This document shows positions 8,608-17,616 of a stretch of DNA of 64,000 nt, piece by piece. The translations under genes and the position numbers were made by a program. The stretch is from CAYMEV01 sp964389675 [NCBI: uncultured Candidatus Sumerlaeota bacterium]. Its GTDB lineage: Bacteria; CAYMEV01. The notes beneath the pieces are model-generated. The model had not been told where the DNA came from, made no database searches, and worked only from the letters and a program-made list of their open reading frames with translations. Position 1 is the first letter of the stretch; each line of letters begins with the position of its first letter. The stretch is taken from assembly GCA_964389675.1 (NCBI GenBank), contig CAYMEV010000004.1, forward strand, positions 62,001 to 126,000, read 5' to 3'.

Positions 8608-11600
8608 TGAATAAAATGCATCATCTGAAGGAAAATTATACCATTAATAAAAGATATGTGATCCGGCGCTGTTTAGGGAAAGGCTCCCACGCCATTGTAT
8701 ATCTTGCTTCTGATAAATACATATCCAATCAGGATATTGCAGTTAAGATGATGCTGAAAAGGTTCATGAACAGAAAGGGTTCTGTAGAGAGATTTAAGAA
8801 TGAATTTGACATTATGACAAGGCTTAAGCACCCCAACCTGACTGATGTTTACAGCTTTGGGCGGGATGAGAAACTTGACCGGTACTATATGACCATGGAA
8901 TATATCAACGGTATTACCCTGAGGAAGATTATAGATGAAAAAAGGCTTGAAAGCCTGAAGGACAAAATTGACATATTCGTGGAGATTCTTAGAGGGACTG
9001 AATTTATCCACAGCAGGAATATAATATACAGGGACCTGAAGCCTTCAAATATAATCATATCAGGAAAAAAGGTAAAACTTATGGATTTTGGCCTTTCTGA
9101 CATAAACCGTATTGATAAGAGCAATGTAAAGGGCTCAATAATGTATTTTGCCCCGGAAATATTTCTGCAGAAGGGTGACCATAGAATAGACATTTTTGCC
9201 CTGGGCATAATTTTTATCGAGCTTTTGACAGGTGAATCGCTTTACAGGGATAATTCTGTTTCAACAATGATATCTCTGTTTATTGACGAAGAAACCTTTG
9301 TGGAAAACCAGAAAAGAGTCATAGATTCCTATATCCCTTGCAGTTTAAGAAAGATACTGCATAAAATGACAGCATTCAGCAGCAGGAAAAGATACATATC
9401 CTGCATGGATATTATAGAGGATATCAATTCATCGCTTGGGATGTCATACCCTCTTGAGACAGACAATACCAGGGAAGCATATGTATCAGGGGTCAGGTTT
9501 ACCGACAGGAAAAAGGAGCTTAAAAAAATAAAGGAGATCATAATATCCGATGATCATCCGCCAATGTTCGTTCTGGTATCAGGCAATATGGGCATAGGCA
9601 AAAGCACTCTGTTTCTGGAGATAAAAAAATTCTGCCAGTTGAATGATATGCTCTTTTTCCGGTCAGACTGTACCAGAGAAGCATCAGGCCCGCTATATGC
9701 AATCAACCAGATAATGCAGCAGCTGGACTACTACAGCAGCAAACCCTTTTCAGCCATACGGAAAGAACAGTATCCCGGGCTTGTAAGGGCTGATTTCGGC
9801 CATACTTTAAGGCATGATGAAATGTCCCATTATCTGCAGCATATAATCAATCATATAATATCCTTCATATCTCATTCGAAACAAAAAGCGGTCTTTTATA
9901 TAAATGATATCTCACTTATTGACAATGCAAGCCTCGATATAATTTCGAGAATAATGCTGATCCTTTCAGACAGGCCCGCATTAGGCAAAAAGATCAGAAT
10001 ATCCGCCAGCATCAGGGATGACATGGCTGACAGCTTTATTAAAAGAGCGGATTGCTGCAGGCTTTCTGATTTCATTACAATAACCAGGTTGAGGCCATTT
10101 GGCAAAATGCATGTAAAAGAGTATATAGAAAATGTTTTTGGACAGTATCATCTTGATAAATCCATTAAAATGAATATCCCTCATATAACCAGGAGAGTAG
10201 GCGGCAATCCCTCCTTTCTTCATGAATTTATCAGCTATGGATTAAAAAGAGGAATGATAGCGAGAAGAGGAAGCCACTGGGAGTTTAATGCCGATATTAA
10301 CGCACTTGAGGTTCCTGAGACCATAAATGAGATACTGGACAGCAAGATCCTTTTCTATATGGATAATCCTGCTTCAAGAAGACTGCTGCTTGTATTTTCG
10401 CTTTTAAGGATTCCCCTCAGCATAAACCACCTGTATTCATTTTTTCATGACATGGACAGGCAGTATCTGAGTGATATTGTAATAAAGCTTGAAAGAGCTG
10501 GAATAATTATACAGGGAAGCATAAACAGGCCATACTGCATGATAGCCAATGATATTATCAGGGAAAAGATACTAAAAAATACCGCCATTAATAAAAGCAT
10601 TCATGAGTTTATTGCCCAAAGGCTTGAACATGCCTTCCAGTCTGATACTGATGAAATTGCCCAGGAGCTTGCCTACCATTACAGATTTACTGACAATAAG
10701 AAAAAGGAAATATATTATATCCAGCGATACTGCTTAAGCATGGTTCTGAAATACTATGATTTTGACAGGCTGATATCATACTACAGCAGGGCAATCTCAC
10801 TATCATTAAAAATCTATGGCAAAAACAGCCGTGCAACTGCAGAGCTTTATGAAAGCATTGCGGATATTTACAGGAAAAACAGTGACTATACCAGGGCATG
10901 CGATTTTTATAAGCTTGCATTGTCAGTATCTGAAAAGCTGGATGAGACACCAGGGACATTATCTTCAAATATCCTGAAAAAGCTGGGTTCCGTATATTAT
11001 AGAAACCATGATTTGGACAAAGCCATGGAGCTTTATGAAAAGAGCCTTAAAATTCAGCAGGGATCAATAAAAGACGAAGATATTAACTCTGCTGATTTAT
11101 ACGTCAAAATAGCTGAAATATGTATATCAAAGGACAGTTTTGAAAATGCGCTCATATATCTTAATAAAGCCTATGCAATCTTCAATGAAAAATGCGGGGA
11201 TGATATTTTCCAGATCATTGATATTCTCGAAGCATTTGCATTCTATTATTTCCAGAAGGGTGAAAATAAAAGGTCTTCGGAATTTATATATAAGATAATT
11301 GAAATTAAAGAGCAGTTTGAAAAACCCACATCAATAGGCTTTGCTGTTGAATTCATGCGTTTGGGAATTATATACACCAGGCTTGGTTTATTCAAAGAAG
11401 CCCTGAAATACCTGAAGAAATCATCGAGGATCCAGAGATCCTATTACAAGGTGGAGCATCCTGATATTGCATCAGTTTACAGTTCCATAGGCGTTGTTTA
11501 CCTGAAGCTGAGCAATTACAGGAATGCAATGAAATATATGAAGAAAGCCCTCAGGATTTATGAGTGTTTTTATGGTGAGAACAGCACCTGGACAGCAGAT

Positions 11601-12206
11601 GCAAAGATAAACCTGTGCAATATTTACAGCGATCAGGGCAGATATATCCCTGCTCTCAGGCTTGCACTCAAAGCACTCTCAATATATGCCAGTATTTATG
11701 GCCCGAACAGTACACAAAGTGCACTTGCATATAATAATATAGGGATACAATACAATAAAAGCAATAATCCTGAAAAAGCCATCTATTACCTGAAGAGAGC
11801 ATTAAGGATAAACAAGTCGGTTTATACTGACAGCAATCCCGTCCTCGGCATTAACTACATTAACATTGGTGTATCATACCACCAGATGAAAAAGTATAAT
11901 ACTGCAGTACAGTATTATAAAAAAGCGCATGAAAATTTTCTGAAAACTCTTGGCCCCGGTCATCCTAACTGTTCCCATACACTGTACAATATAGGGCTTT
12001 GCTGTCAGTTCCAGAAAAAATTAAAGAAAGCCCTTTCCTATTTTGAAAAGGCCCTGGAAATATCCGTTCCTTCCCTTGGAACTGACAATCCTTATTCAAG
12101 AAGCCAATACCAGAGCATCATAGAGATTCTCAGGGAAAAAGGGGATGATGAAGGGATAAGCAGGTACCGGAAGCTTTTCTCCAGCTGGAAAGAGAAGAAT
12201 GGCTGA
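8607..12206 (+). CDS. Serine/threonine protein kinase with AAA/STAND ATPase and TPR array
   Basis: 1199-residue multidomain signalling protein. Residues about 17-275 are a kinase with all key residues: GKGSHAIVY glycine loop, catalytic Lys in IAVKM, YRDLKPSN (Tyr replaces the usual His), DFG and the FAPE segment. Residues about 300-560 are an AAA-type ATPase with Walker A GNMGIGKST (about 327-335). From about 700 to the end there are many tetratricopeptide repeats of about 42 residues of the kinesin-light-chain/NB-ARC-TPR type (ALKYLKKSSRIQRSYY and similar). No membrane segment, DNA-binding domain or histidine kinase module follows. The ATG overlaps the MBL stop. It likely senses a ligand through the TPR/ATPase part and phosphorylates partners; the target is unknown. 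Confidence 0.93.
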   Translation: MNKMHHLKENYTINKRYVIRRCLGKGSHAIVYLASDKYISNQDIAVKMMLKRFMNRKGSVERFKNEFDIMTRLKHPNLTDVYSFGRDEKLDRYYMTMEYINGITLRKIIDEKRLESLKDKIDIFVEILRGTEFIHSRNIIYRDLKPSNIIISGKKVKLMDFGLSDINRIDKSNVKGSIMYFAPEIFLQKGDHRIDIFALGIIFIELLTGESLYRDNSVSTMISLFIDEETFVENQKRVIDSYIPCSLRKILHKMTAFSSRKRYISCMDIIEDINSSLGMSYPLETDNTREAYVSGVRFTDRKKELKKIKEIIISDDHPPMFVLVSGNMGIGKSTLFLEIKKFCQLNDMLFFRSDCTREASGPLYAINQIMQQLDYYSSKPFSAIRKEQYPGLVRADFGHTLRHDEMSHYLQHIINHIISFISHSKQKAVFYINDISLIDNASLDIISRIMLILSDRPALGKKIRISASIRDDMADSFIKRADCCRLSDFITITRLRPFGKMHVKEYIENVFGQYHLDKSIKMNIPHITRRVGGNPSFLHEFISYGLKRGMIARRGSHWEFNADINALEVPETINEILDSKILFYMDNPASRRLLLVFSLLRIPLSINHLYSFFHDMDRQYLSDIVIKLERAGIIIQGSINRPYCMIANDIIREKILKNTAINKSIHEFIAQRLEHAFQSDTDEIAQELAYHYRFTDNKKKEIYYIQRYCLSMVLKYYDFDRLISYYSRAISLSLKIYGKNSRATAELYESIADIYRKNSDYTRACDFYKLALSVSEKLDETPGTLSSNILKKLGSVYYRNHDLDKAMELYEKSLKIQQGSIKDEDINSADLYVKIAEICISKDSFENALIYLNKAYAIFNEKCGDDIFQIIDILEAFAFYYFQKGENKRSSEFIYKIIEIKEQFEKPTSIGFAVEFMRLGIIYTRLGLFKEALKYLKKSSRIQRSYYKVEHPDIASVYSSIGVVYLKLSNYRNAMKYMKKALRIYECFYGENSTWTADAKINLCNIYSDQGRYIPALRLALKALSIYASIYGPNSTQSALAYNNIGIQYNKSNNPEKAIYYLKRALRINKSVYTDSNPVLGINYINIGVSYHQMKKYNTAVQYYKKAHENFLKTLGPGHPNCSHTLYNIGLCCQFQKKLKKALSYFEKALEISVPSLGTDNPYSRSQYQSIIEILREKGDDEGISRYRKLFSSWKEKNG

Positions 12207-12276
12207 GATGGCACATATCCCTGTAATAAGTTGACGGCACTGCATTGCATAGACCTGTAATATACAGCATCAGGGC

Positions 12277-12408
12277 TTAATAATACCGTTTTTTCTCCTG
12301 TACTGATTTCGGATACCATATTTCAATAATGCCGAGCTCTCCTGGCCTGATAATAAGGTTTGCAGAAGGAGGCTTTCTGCTGTCATGCCAATATGAGCAG
12401 GAGGAGAA
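12277..12408 (-). other. In-frame protein-like extension behind the DnaE stop codon
   Basis: Directly after the TGA that ends the DnaE-like gene, the same frame stays open for 43 codons to a TAA. It encodes a protein-like segment with no Met (pieces: SYWHDSRKPPSANLI, GELGIIEIWYP). Its codon choice matches the genes around it. This suggests a former C-terminus cut off by a nonsense change, or translational read-through. Other genes here end in TGA, so a genome-wide recoding is unlikely. The remainder of the 202-base gap 12207-12408 shows nothing else. Confidence 0.4.
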
Positions 12409-15300
12409 TCAGCTGACAATAATGGGTGTTATATCAGAAACATCAATGGAATATGTTCCGTAATGCTCCCTTACTATTCCCTTTATAACAAACAGGTCTG
12501 TACTAAAGAGATACTCCTTGAATTCCGCATAGCCGGGAGGGAAAAGGATTGTATCATAGATTCCTTTCTCATCCTCGAATGAAAAAAAGGCCATGGCCCT
12601 GTCATGCCTGGTGGAAGTAAGCTTTGCAGTAACATAATAACCGAGAAGGGATATCTCCCTGTTAACATGCTCAGGTATCCTGTCAGAAAACTCGTATGAA
12701 TCTTTTAGCAGGCCTCTTACAAATCCTGCAGGGTTCCTGGACAGGGAAAATCCATAATGCTTCTGCTCCAGGAACAGTATCTTCCTATCGCTGATCTTAT
12801 GCTTTCCTTCTGCTGCTTCACAGGGTTGTCTGCTCTTCATTCTCAGATACTGCATAAGCAGCCCAAGAACATTCTGAAAATCCTCAAATTCATTGAAAGT
12901 CCCTGCAAATATAAGCATAAGGATCTGTGAATGATCAAGAAGGGCATGCATCCTGATATAAAAATCACGGAAATTTTCAAATAAGGAAGAATTATTTGCC
13001 TCAAGAATTTTCTCAATGGTCATTTTCTCAATCCCTTTAATAAAGCTCCACCCGAGCATGATATTATTGTCATTCATTGCTGTGGCCTGTTTTCTGGTAT
13101 AATTGACCGAAGGCTTCAGAACATTAATGCCCAGCCTTTTTGCCTGGTTGATATAGGTATCCGTCCTATAATATCCCCCCCTGTTCTCAATAACTGATGC
13201 ATAGAAAAAAGCGGGATAATAGGTTTTGAAAAATCCGCTTTTAAATGATACCATGACATAGGATGCACTGTGAGGTTTGTTGAAAGAATATCCTGAGAAA
13301 CTGTCTATCATGGACCAGACCTTATCAAGTATACCCCTCTCTATTTTCTTTTCCAGGCCTCTTTCAAGGAAGATCCCCGCCCAGTACTCCTTTTTCCCTG
13401 CCTTTGACGAGAGAGATTTTCTTAGAAGAGCTGAATCCCTGACCGAAAAATCGAGCAGTTTTATGCAGACCTTTTCAATGTCCTCCTGATAAACCATTAT
13501 CTCGCAGGTTTCGCTTAGAACTTCCTTCAATGCCGGGTGCACAGACTGATATGGCGCTCCCATCCTTCTTTCAATATAATCATTAATATACCTGTTGGCA
13601 GCAGGCCTTATTATCGAAGAATGTATCGTAATATCCTCAAATTCTCCGCTTTTCACCTTTTTCTGCAATGCCCTTATTGCAGGGCTTTCCAGATAAAATA
13701 CGCCTATTGTGTCACCCTGAGCAAAGGATTTTTTTATATTTTCATCCTCCGTCACATCCAGGGTCTTATACTCATAATCAATACCTTTGACATCCCTTAG
13801 ATTGGATATGGTATCCCTTATAACAGCAAGCGTTCTGTTGCCAAGAATATCAATCTTTACAAGCCCTCCCATCTCAGCCTGGTCTTTTTCCCACTGTATT
13901 ATGGGCATTCCCTTTTTTGCCATCTCTACAGGCACATAGTCAAAGATCCTGGGAGGTGTAATTATTATCCCCCCGCAATGAACAGATAGGTGCCTCGGTA
14001 TCCCCCTTATCCTTTCTGCATATTTCAGTATATTATTCCATCTAATGTCGCTGAAATCCTTTCTTATCTCCTCCCTGCTGCTCAAATAGGTAATTTTCCT
14101 GGTCTTCTGTGTTATTATATCCCCGGGCATACCGAATACTTTTGCTGTCTCCCGCACTGCCATCCTGTCTTTGAATGAAATGACATTAGAAACCAGCGCA
14201 CAGTTTTTTTCAGAATACCTGCTGAATATATATTCAAGAACATCATCCCGCTCATCCCAGGGAAAATCAATGTCTATATCAGGCGGATCCTCTCTTGCTT
14301 CGTTAAGAAACCTCTCAAAATACAGATTATGCTTAACAGGGTCAATGTCTGTAATAAAGAGCAGGTATGCGACAATGCTGGCCGCTGCCGAACCCCTTCC
14401 ACAGTAATAGTCCCTGTTTTTCACAATATCATGCACTGTCAGAAAATAATCACAGAACCCCTTCGATATTATCAGGGAAAGCTCCTTTTCAATCCTGCTG
14501 TAGACAGCAACTCCAGGATTCCTGTACCTTCTGCTAATGTTAGAATATACCAGGGCCTTGAGCTTTTCGGCCGAACCACTGCTGCTGATAAAAACCATCC
14601 CCTGATGATACAAAAAATCTATATCCCTGGTTATAATCCCGGGGTCAGATACAGGCCAGCCCATGTCAAGCATCCCTGCAAAACTGGTATATCTGGAGAA
14701 TGATACTGAATCCTCGTCAAGCTCTGCCTTATATATGGAGGTATTATCCTTTATAGCCCTTAAAAGCTTTAATGTCTCCATATCTGGATCATTAAGACAG
14801 CATATATCGCCTGCTATAAAAACCGGGAGCCCAATGTCCTGCAGGTTTGCAAGCCTGCTGCGCCAGTCCTTTTTAACAAAAAGAAGCGGGTAGGTTTCAC
14901 AGCTGTCATTTGCAGTTAATACTCCTAATATATCCTTCTGGCCTGAGAAAAAAACAAGCCCTCCCGGCAATGACAAAATGATGTCAGCGAGTTTTTCATG
15001 CTCGCCCTTATGTATAATGGATATTATATTGCACAGGTTCCTGTATCCTTCAGAATTTCTGACAACAGCATATACTTTATCGCCTCTATACTTAAGGCAG
15101 CATGCCGTTACAGGCCTTAATCCATTATCAAGGCACATCTGCTGAAAGAACAGCATACCGTAGAGTCCGTTAATATCAGCAAGGATTACATCCCTTATAT
15201 TTAATCTCTTCGCTGTTCTGACAATATCCTCCAGGGATAGGCAGCTCTCCATGAAAGAGTAGTAAGAGCGAAAGAACAAAGGAACTGGACTGCCATTCAT
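12409..15300 (-). CDS. DnaE-type DNA polymerase III alpha subunit, short form (probable error-prone DnaE2/ImuC-like)
   Basis: 963 residues, shorter than replicative DnaE (about 1100-1160). The palm motif PDIDIDF (340-346) and a later KIDILG supply the three catalytic Asp residues, and the preceding GRGSAAAS motif is intact. The fingers (NKPHSASYVMVSFKSGFF) and a C-terminal OB-fold (YDTILFPPGYAEF) are recognisable. The N-terminal PHP domain is degenerate: the usual HVHS metal motif reads FFRS, so PHP metal binding and proofreading are probably lost. The gene overlaps lexA by four bases (ATGA), which points to an SOS-induced translesion polymerase. ImuA and ImuB are not nearby. Assignment to DnaE2 rather than a second DnaE1 is inference. 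Confidence 0.85.
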   Translation of the reverse strand: MNGSPVPLFFRSYYSFMESCLSLEDIVRTAKRLNIRDVILADINGLYGMLFFQQMCLDNGLRPVTACCLKYRGDKVYAVVRNSEGYRNLCNIISIIHKGEHEKLADIILSLPGGLVFFSGQKDILGVLTANDSCETYPLLFVKKDWRSRLANLQDIGLPVFIAGDICCLNDPDMETLKLLRAIKDNTSIYKAELDEDSVSFSRYTSFAGMLDMGWPVSDPGIITRDIDFLYHQGMVFISSSGSAEKLKALVYSNISRRYRNPGVAVYSRIEKELSLIISKGFCDYFLTVHDIVKNRDYYCGRGSAAASIVAYLLFITDIDPVKHNLYFERFLNEAREDPPDIDIDFPWDERDDVLEYIFSRYSEKNCALVSNVISFKDRMAVRETAKVFGMPGDIITQKTRKITYLSSREEIRKDFSDIRWNNILKYAERIRGIPRHLSVHCGGIIITPPRIFDYVPVEMAKKGMPIIQWEKDQAEMGGLVKIDILGNRTLAVIRDTISNLRDVKGIDYEYKTLDVTEDENIKKSFAQGDTIGVFYLESPAIRALQKKVKSGEFEDITIHSSIIRPAANRYINDYIERRMGAPYQSVHPALKEVLSETCEIMVYQEDIEKVCIKLLDFSVRDSALLRKSLSSKAGKKEYWAGIFLERGLEKKIERGILDKVWSMIDSFSGYSFNKPHSASYVMVSFKSGFFKTYYPAFFYASVIENRGGYYRTDTYINQAKRLGINVLKPSVNYTRKQATAMNDNNIMLGWSFIKGIEKMTIEKILEANNSSLFENFRDFYIRMHALLDHSQILMLIFAGTFNEFEDFQNVLGLLMQYLRMKSRQPCEAAEGKHKISDRKILFLEQKHYGFSLSRNPAGFVRGLLKDSYEFSDRIPEHVNREISLLGYYVTAKLTSTRHDRAMAFFSFEDEKGIYDTILFPPGYAEFKEYLFSTDLFVIKGIVREHYGTYSIDVSDITPIIVS

Positions 15301-15899
15301 TTATACTCCCTGATAAGCCCTACAACAATCCCCTGTACAATAATCTCCTCTTCATTCACGAATATGGACTTCATCCTGGGATTTGCAGGCCTGAGCTCTA
15401 TCTCCCCCTTCTTTCTATAAAACCTTTTAACAGTGGCCTCCCCGTTGACAAGAGCAATGACAGTCTGTCCCTGTTCTGCGCCAATGGCTCTTTTGATGAT
15501 AATTATATCCCCGTCCCGTATGCCGTCATCTATCATACTGCTTCCGCTGACCCTGAGCGCATAGATATCATCTGATCTATTGATCAGGGTATCCAGCGAG
15601 TATTCTTCCTTGTCCTCAAATACTCTTATAGGTGTTCCTGCGGAAACTGTACCAAGAATATCAACAGTCCTGAAGTTCTCGGGGATCTCTGCAGGGATAA
15701 GCCCTATAGCCCTCACCCTGTTATAATCCTTGCTTATATGCCCCTTTTCCATCAGGGATTTCAGGAATTTCTGGACAGTACCCAGGGATGTCCAGCCAAA
15801 GTGGTCCGCTATCTCTCTCTGTGTGGGAGAATAGCCTTTAGACTCCCTGTAGGCCCTGATAAAATCATAAACCTCTTTTTGTCTCCTTGTTAAATACAT
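15297..15899 (-). CDS. lexA: LexA repressor (SOS regulator, self-cleaving)
   Basis: 200 residues from the chosen ATG (MYLTRRQKEVYDFI). There is an N-terminal winged helix (residues 1-65) and a C-terminal S24 peptidase domain. The cleavage bond is Ala87-Gly88 in VSAGTP. The catalytic dyad is Ser121 (VSGSSM) and Lys158 (TVKRF). A longer frame would begin inside the promoter spacer, so the ATG at 15899 is preferred. That ATG lies only six bases past a perfect -10, implying a leaderless transcript. The stop overlaps the polymerase start. It represses itself and the downstream polymerase until RecA filaments trigger cleavage. Confidence 0.97.
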   Translation of the reverse strand: MYLTRRQKEVYDFIRAYRESKGYSPTQREIADHFGWTSLGTVQKFLKSLMEKGHISKDYNRVRAIGLIPAEIPENFRTVDILGTVSAGTPIRVFEDKEEYSLDTLINRSDDIYALRVSGSSMIDDGIRDGDIIIIKRAIGAEQGQTVIALVNGEATVKRFYRKKGEIELRPANPRMKSIFVNEEEIIVQGIVVGLIREYK

Positions 15900-15905
15900 A
15901 ATTAT

Positions 15906-15934
15906 ATTATAGGCGTACATACTTCGTATGTCAA
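15906..15934 (-). promoter_or_regulatory. Consensus sigma70 promoter of lexA-dnaE
   Basis: On the minus strand TTGACA (15929-15934), exactly 17 bases, TATAAT (15906-15911): both hexamers are perfect. The ATG of lexA is six bases beyond the -10, so transcription should start at or next to the initiation codon. A LexA-like palindrome fills the spacer. Confidence 0.88.
15917..15931. promoter_or_regulatory. Putative LexA operator
   Basis: Perfect palindrome ACATAC-GAA-GTATGT with six-base half sites and a three-base centre. It lies between the -35 and -10 and overlaps the -35 by three bases. Its position and symmetry fit an autoregulatory LexA box. The sequence differs from the E. coli (CTGT-N8-ACAG) and Bacillus (CGAAC-N4-GTTCG) boxes, so this lineage may have its own motif. 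I found no second full copy in the window. Confidence 0.7.
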
Positions 15935-15986
15935 CATTTTTTTTATTCAGCAGGTGGTATCGGGTTTTTATTTTTTACCGGCCAGC

Positions 15987-16580
15987 TCAGGCAGGTCCTT
16001 TATGGAGTACAATCTCATTTTCAGTCAATCCCCTTTTAAGGTATTCATCAAGGGTGATCCTGTATAATACATGCCTGCACAGCTTATTTGCCTTATCAAT
16101 ATTCGGGTGGAGGAAATCTGTGAGCTTCTTCATTCCAGTTTTTTGCATTATCCTCTCGGATGCCAGGTTGGCATGCGAGGTAAATGAATATACATCCAGG
16201 AATCCTAAAGATCCAAAGCCAAATTTCAGGCATCCCTCCGCCCCCTCAGTTGCAAAACCATTACCCCAGTAATCTCTGTGAAGCCTCCAGCCTATCTCAA
16301 TGCATGGTGTAAAAAAGGACTTAAAGCAGGCATAATTAAAGCCTATATACCCGATAAACTCCCCCAGGCTCCTTATCTCCACAGCCCAAAGCCCCCAGCC
16401 CTTTTCCTCTATATGATCCTCAATCCTTCTGGCAAATGCATCGCTTTCATGCCTGTCAAGAATTGCGGGCAGGTATCTCATAACCTCCGGGTCCCTGTTC
16501 ATTTCAGCAAAAACCATACTGTCCCTGACCTTCCATTTCCTCATTGCCAACCTGTCTGTTTCAAATACAAAATCACCCAT
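15987..16580 (-). CDS. GNAT-family N-acetyltransferase (RimJ/RimL-like)
   Basis: About 197 residues. It opens with the typical FETDRLAMRKW strand of RimJ/RimL acetyltransferases. It contains the RLHRDYWGNGFATEGA acetyl-CoA-binding segment (R-x-x-GxG/A type) and the ASERIMQKTGM helix near the C-terminus. It transfers acetyl from acetyl-CoA to an amine; the substrate is unknown. The start at 16580 is chosen because an AAGGGG site lies nine bases upstream and it avoids overlap with the preceding gene; in-frame Met codons up to 16634 are alternatives. It is the last gene of the nuclease/helicase unit. Confidence 0.85.
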   Translation of the reverse strand: MGDFVFETDRLAMRKWKVRDSMVFAEMNRDPEVMRYLPAILDRHESDAFARRIEDHIEEKGWGLWAVEIRSLGEFIGYIGFNYACFKSFFTPCIEIGWRLHRDYWGNGFATEGAEGCLKFGFGSLGFLDVYSFTSHANLASERIMQKTGMKKLTDFLHPNIDKANKLCRHVLYRITLDEYLKRGLTENEIVLHKGPA

Positions 16581-16593
16581 ATCATGAAACCCC

Positions 16594-17616
16594 TTAGAAA
16601 GATCCCTTATCATCATATATCCTGATTGTTGCATGCATGCTTTCAGGTATGACCCTTCTCATTGATTCTGCGCGCATGGACTTGATCACCTCACTGCTGA
16701 TCTCCCCGTAAACCAGGATTTTTATAATGGAATCATGGGGCAGCTGTTTTACTTCAGCCTCTATCATTTCTATAAAACTGCCTCCGCTTAATTCTGATGC
16801 ATCAATATACAGCTTAAACATCGGGCTTGACTCAAGCGGGTGGAAACTCCATGCCGGCTTTCTGCCAGGCTCCAGTTCAACAGTCATATATCCCTTTGTC
16901 TCATTTTTTTCTGCAAAAGAGGTACGCTCTATTGCCCCGGGATAAAGTACGGGGGTTTTTATCCCGTTTCCCTTCAGGTTTCTTGTCAGCACCTGGTGCC
17001 TGTGTATATGCCCTGCAAGTACCAATGAAAATTCCTGGGGTATCTCATTTATGTCAATAACATCTTCAGCATACCTGAATGTATAATCCGATGGCCCTAC
17101 TGTAGCCCCGTCTACACTCTGGTGCAGGCAAAGAAGCCTTATATCCGCAGGTTTATCTTTCCACCCTGTTTTTTCAAGAATCCATCTGAATTTCATTCTT
17201 ATATCATTCCTTATAAACGGGAATCCTGCAAGGGCCAGTGTAATCCCATTTATGCGGAGAATGTAATTTCTGGGCTCTGAAAATATGAATATATTTCCAT
17301 GAGAAACAAGATCTCCATGGGGAATGTGAGCCCGTTCATGATTCCCGGGCACTATAAATACAGGGATACCTGTATCTGCAATCCTTCTAAGAGGGCTGAA
17401 GACCATCTCGGTAAGTTTTGAGGGGATCCTGCTCCTGTAGAATATATCCCCTCCATGCACTATAAGGTCTATGCCCTTATTGCATGCATCCCTGAGGGCA
17501 TTTTCATAGTTGCGGAAAAAATCTGTTCCCCGCCTTCTGCGTATGATCCTCGGCCTGAAGGGATAATCAAACCCCAGATGTGTATCAGCAAGAAACAGTA
17601 TGCGTATCAAACCCAT
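16594..17616 (-). CDS. SbcD/Mre11-like metallophosphoesterase (DNA repair exonuclease family)
   Basis: 340 residues with the calcineurin-like phosphoesterase motifs in order: ADTHLG (Asp11, His13), GGDIF, PGNHE and AGHIHRHQ. This is the metal-coordinating set of SbcD, Mre11 and YhaO nucleases. The capping C-terminal region has no clear match. No SbcC/Rad50 ATPase is adjacent, which is unusual for a true SbcD. It overlaps the upstream exonuclease-GIY-YIG gene by ten bases, so they are translated from one mRNA. Likely function is processing DNA ends with the neighbouring helicase and nucleases; that partnership is inferred from gene order. Confidence 0.85.
   Translation of the reverse strand: MGLIRILFLADTHLGFDYPFRPRIIRRRRGTDFFRNYENALRDACNKGIDLIVHGGDIFYRSRIPSKLTEMVFSPLRRIADTGIPVFIVPGNHERAHIPHGDLVSHGNIFIFSEPRNYILRINGITLALAGFPFIRNDIRMKFRWILEKTGWKDKPADIRLLCLHQSVDGATVGPSDYTFRYAEDVIDINEIPQEFSLVLAGHIHRHQVLTRNLKGNGIKTPVLYPGAIERTSFAEKNETKGYMTVELEPGRKPAWSFHPLESSPMFKLYIDASELSGGSFIEMIEAEVKQLPHDSIIKILVYGEISSEVIKSMRAESMRRVIPESMHATIRIYDDKGSF

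Noticed and set aside
12409-12411. TGA after DnaE as a recoded Trp, Gly or selenocysteine codon
   Set aside because: Many other genes in the window end cleanly at TGA (MBL hydrolase, lexA, ligA), and no SECIS-type context was recognised, so genome-wide recoding is unlikely. A single nonsense change or read-through remains possible.
15900-15920. Longer lexA start at 15920 (MYAYNII...)
   Set aside because: Those codons overlie the -10 and the spacer of the lexA promoter, so they are not transcribed from it.
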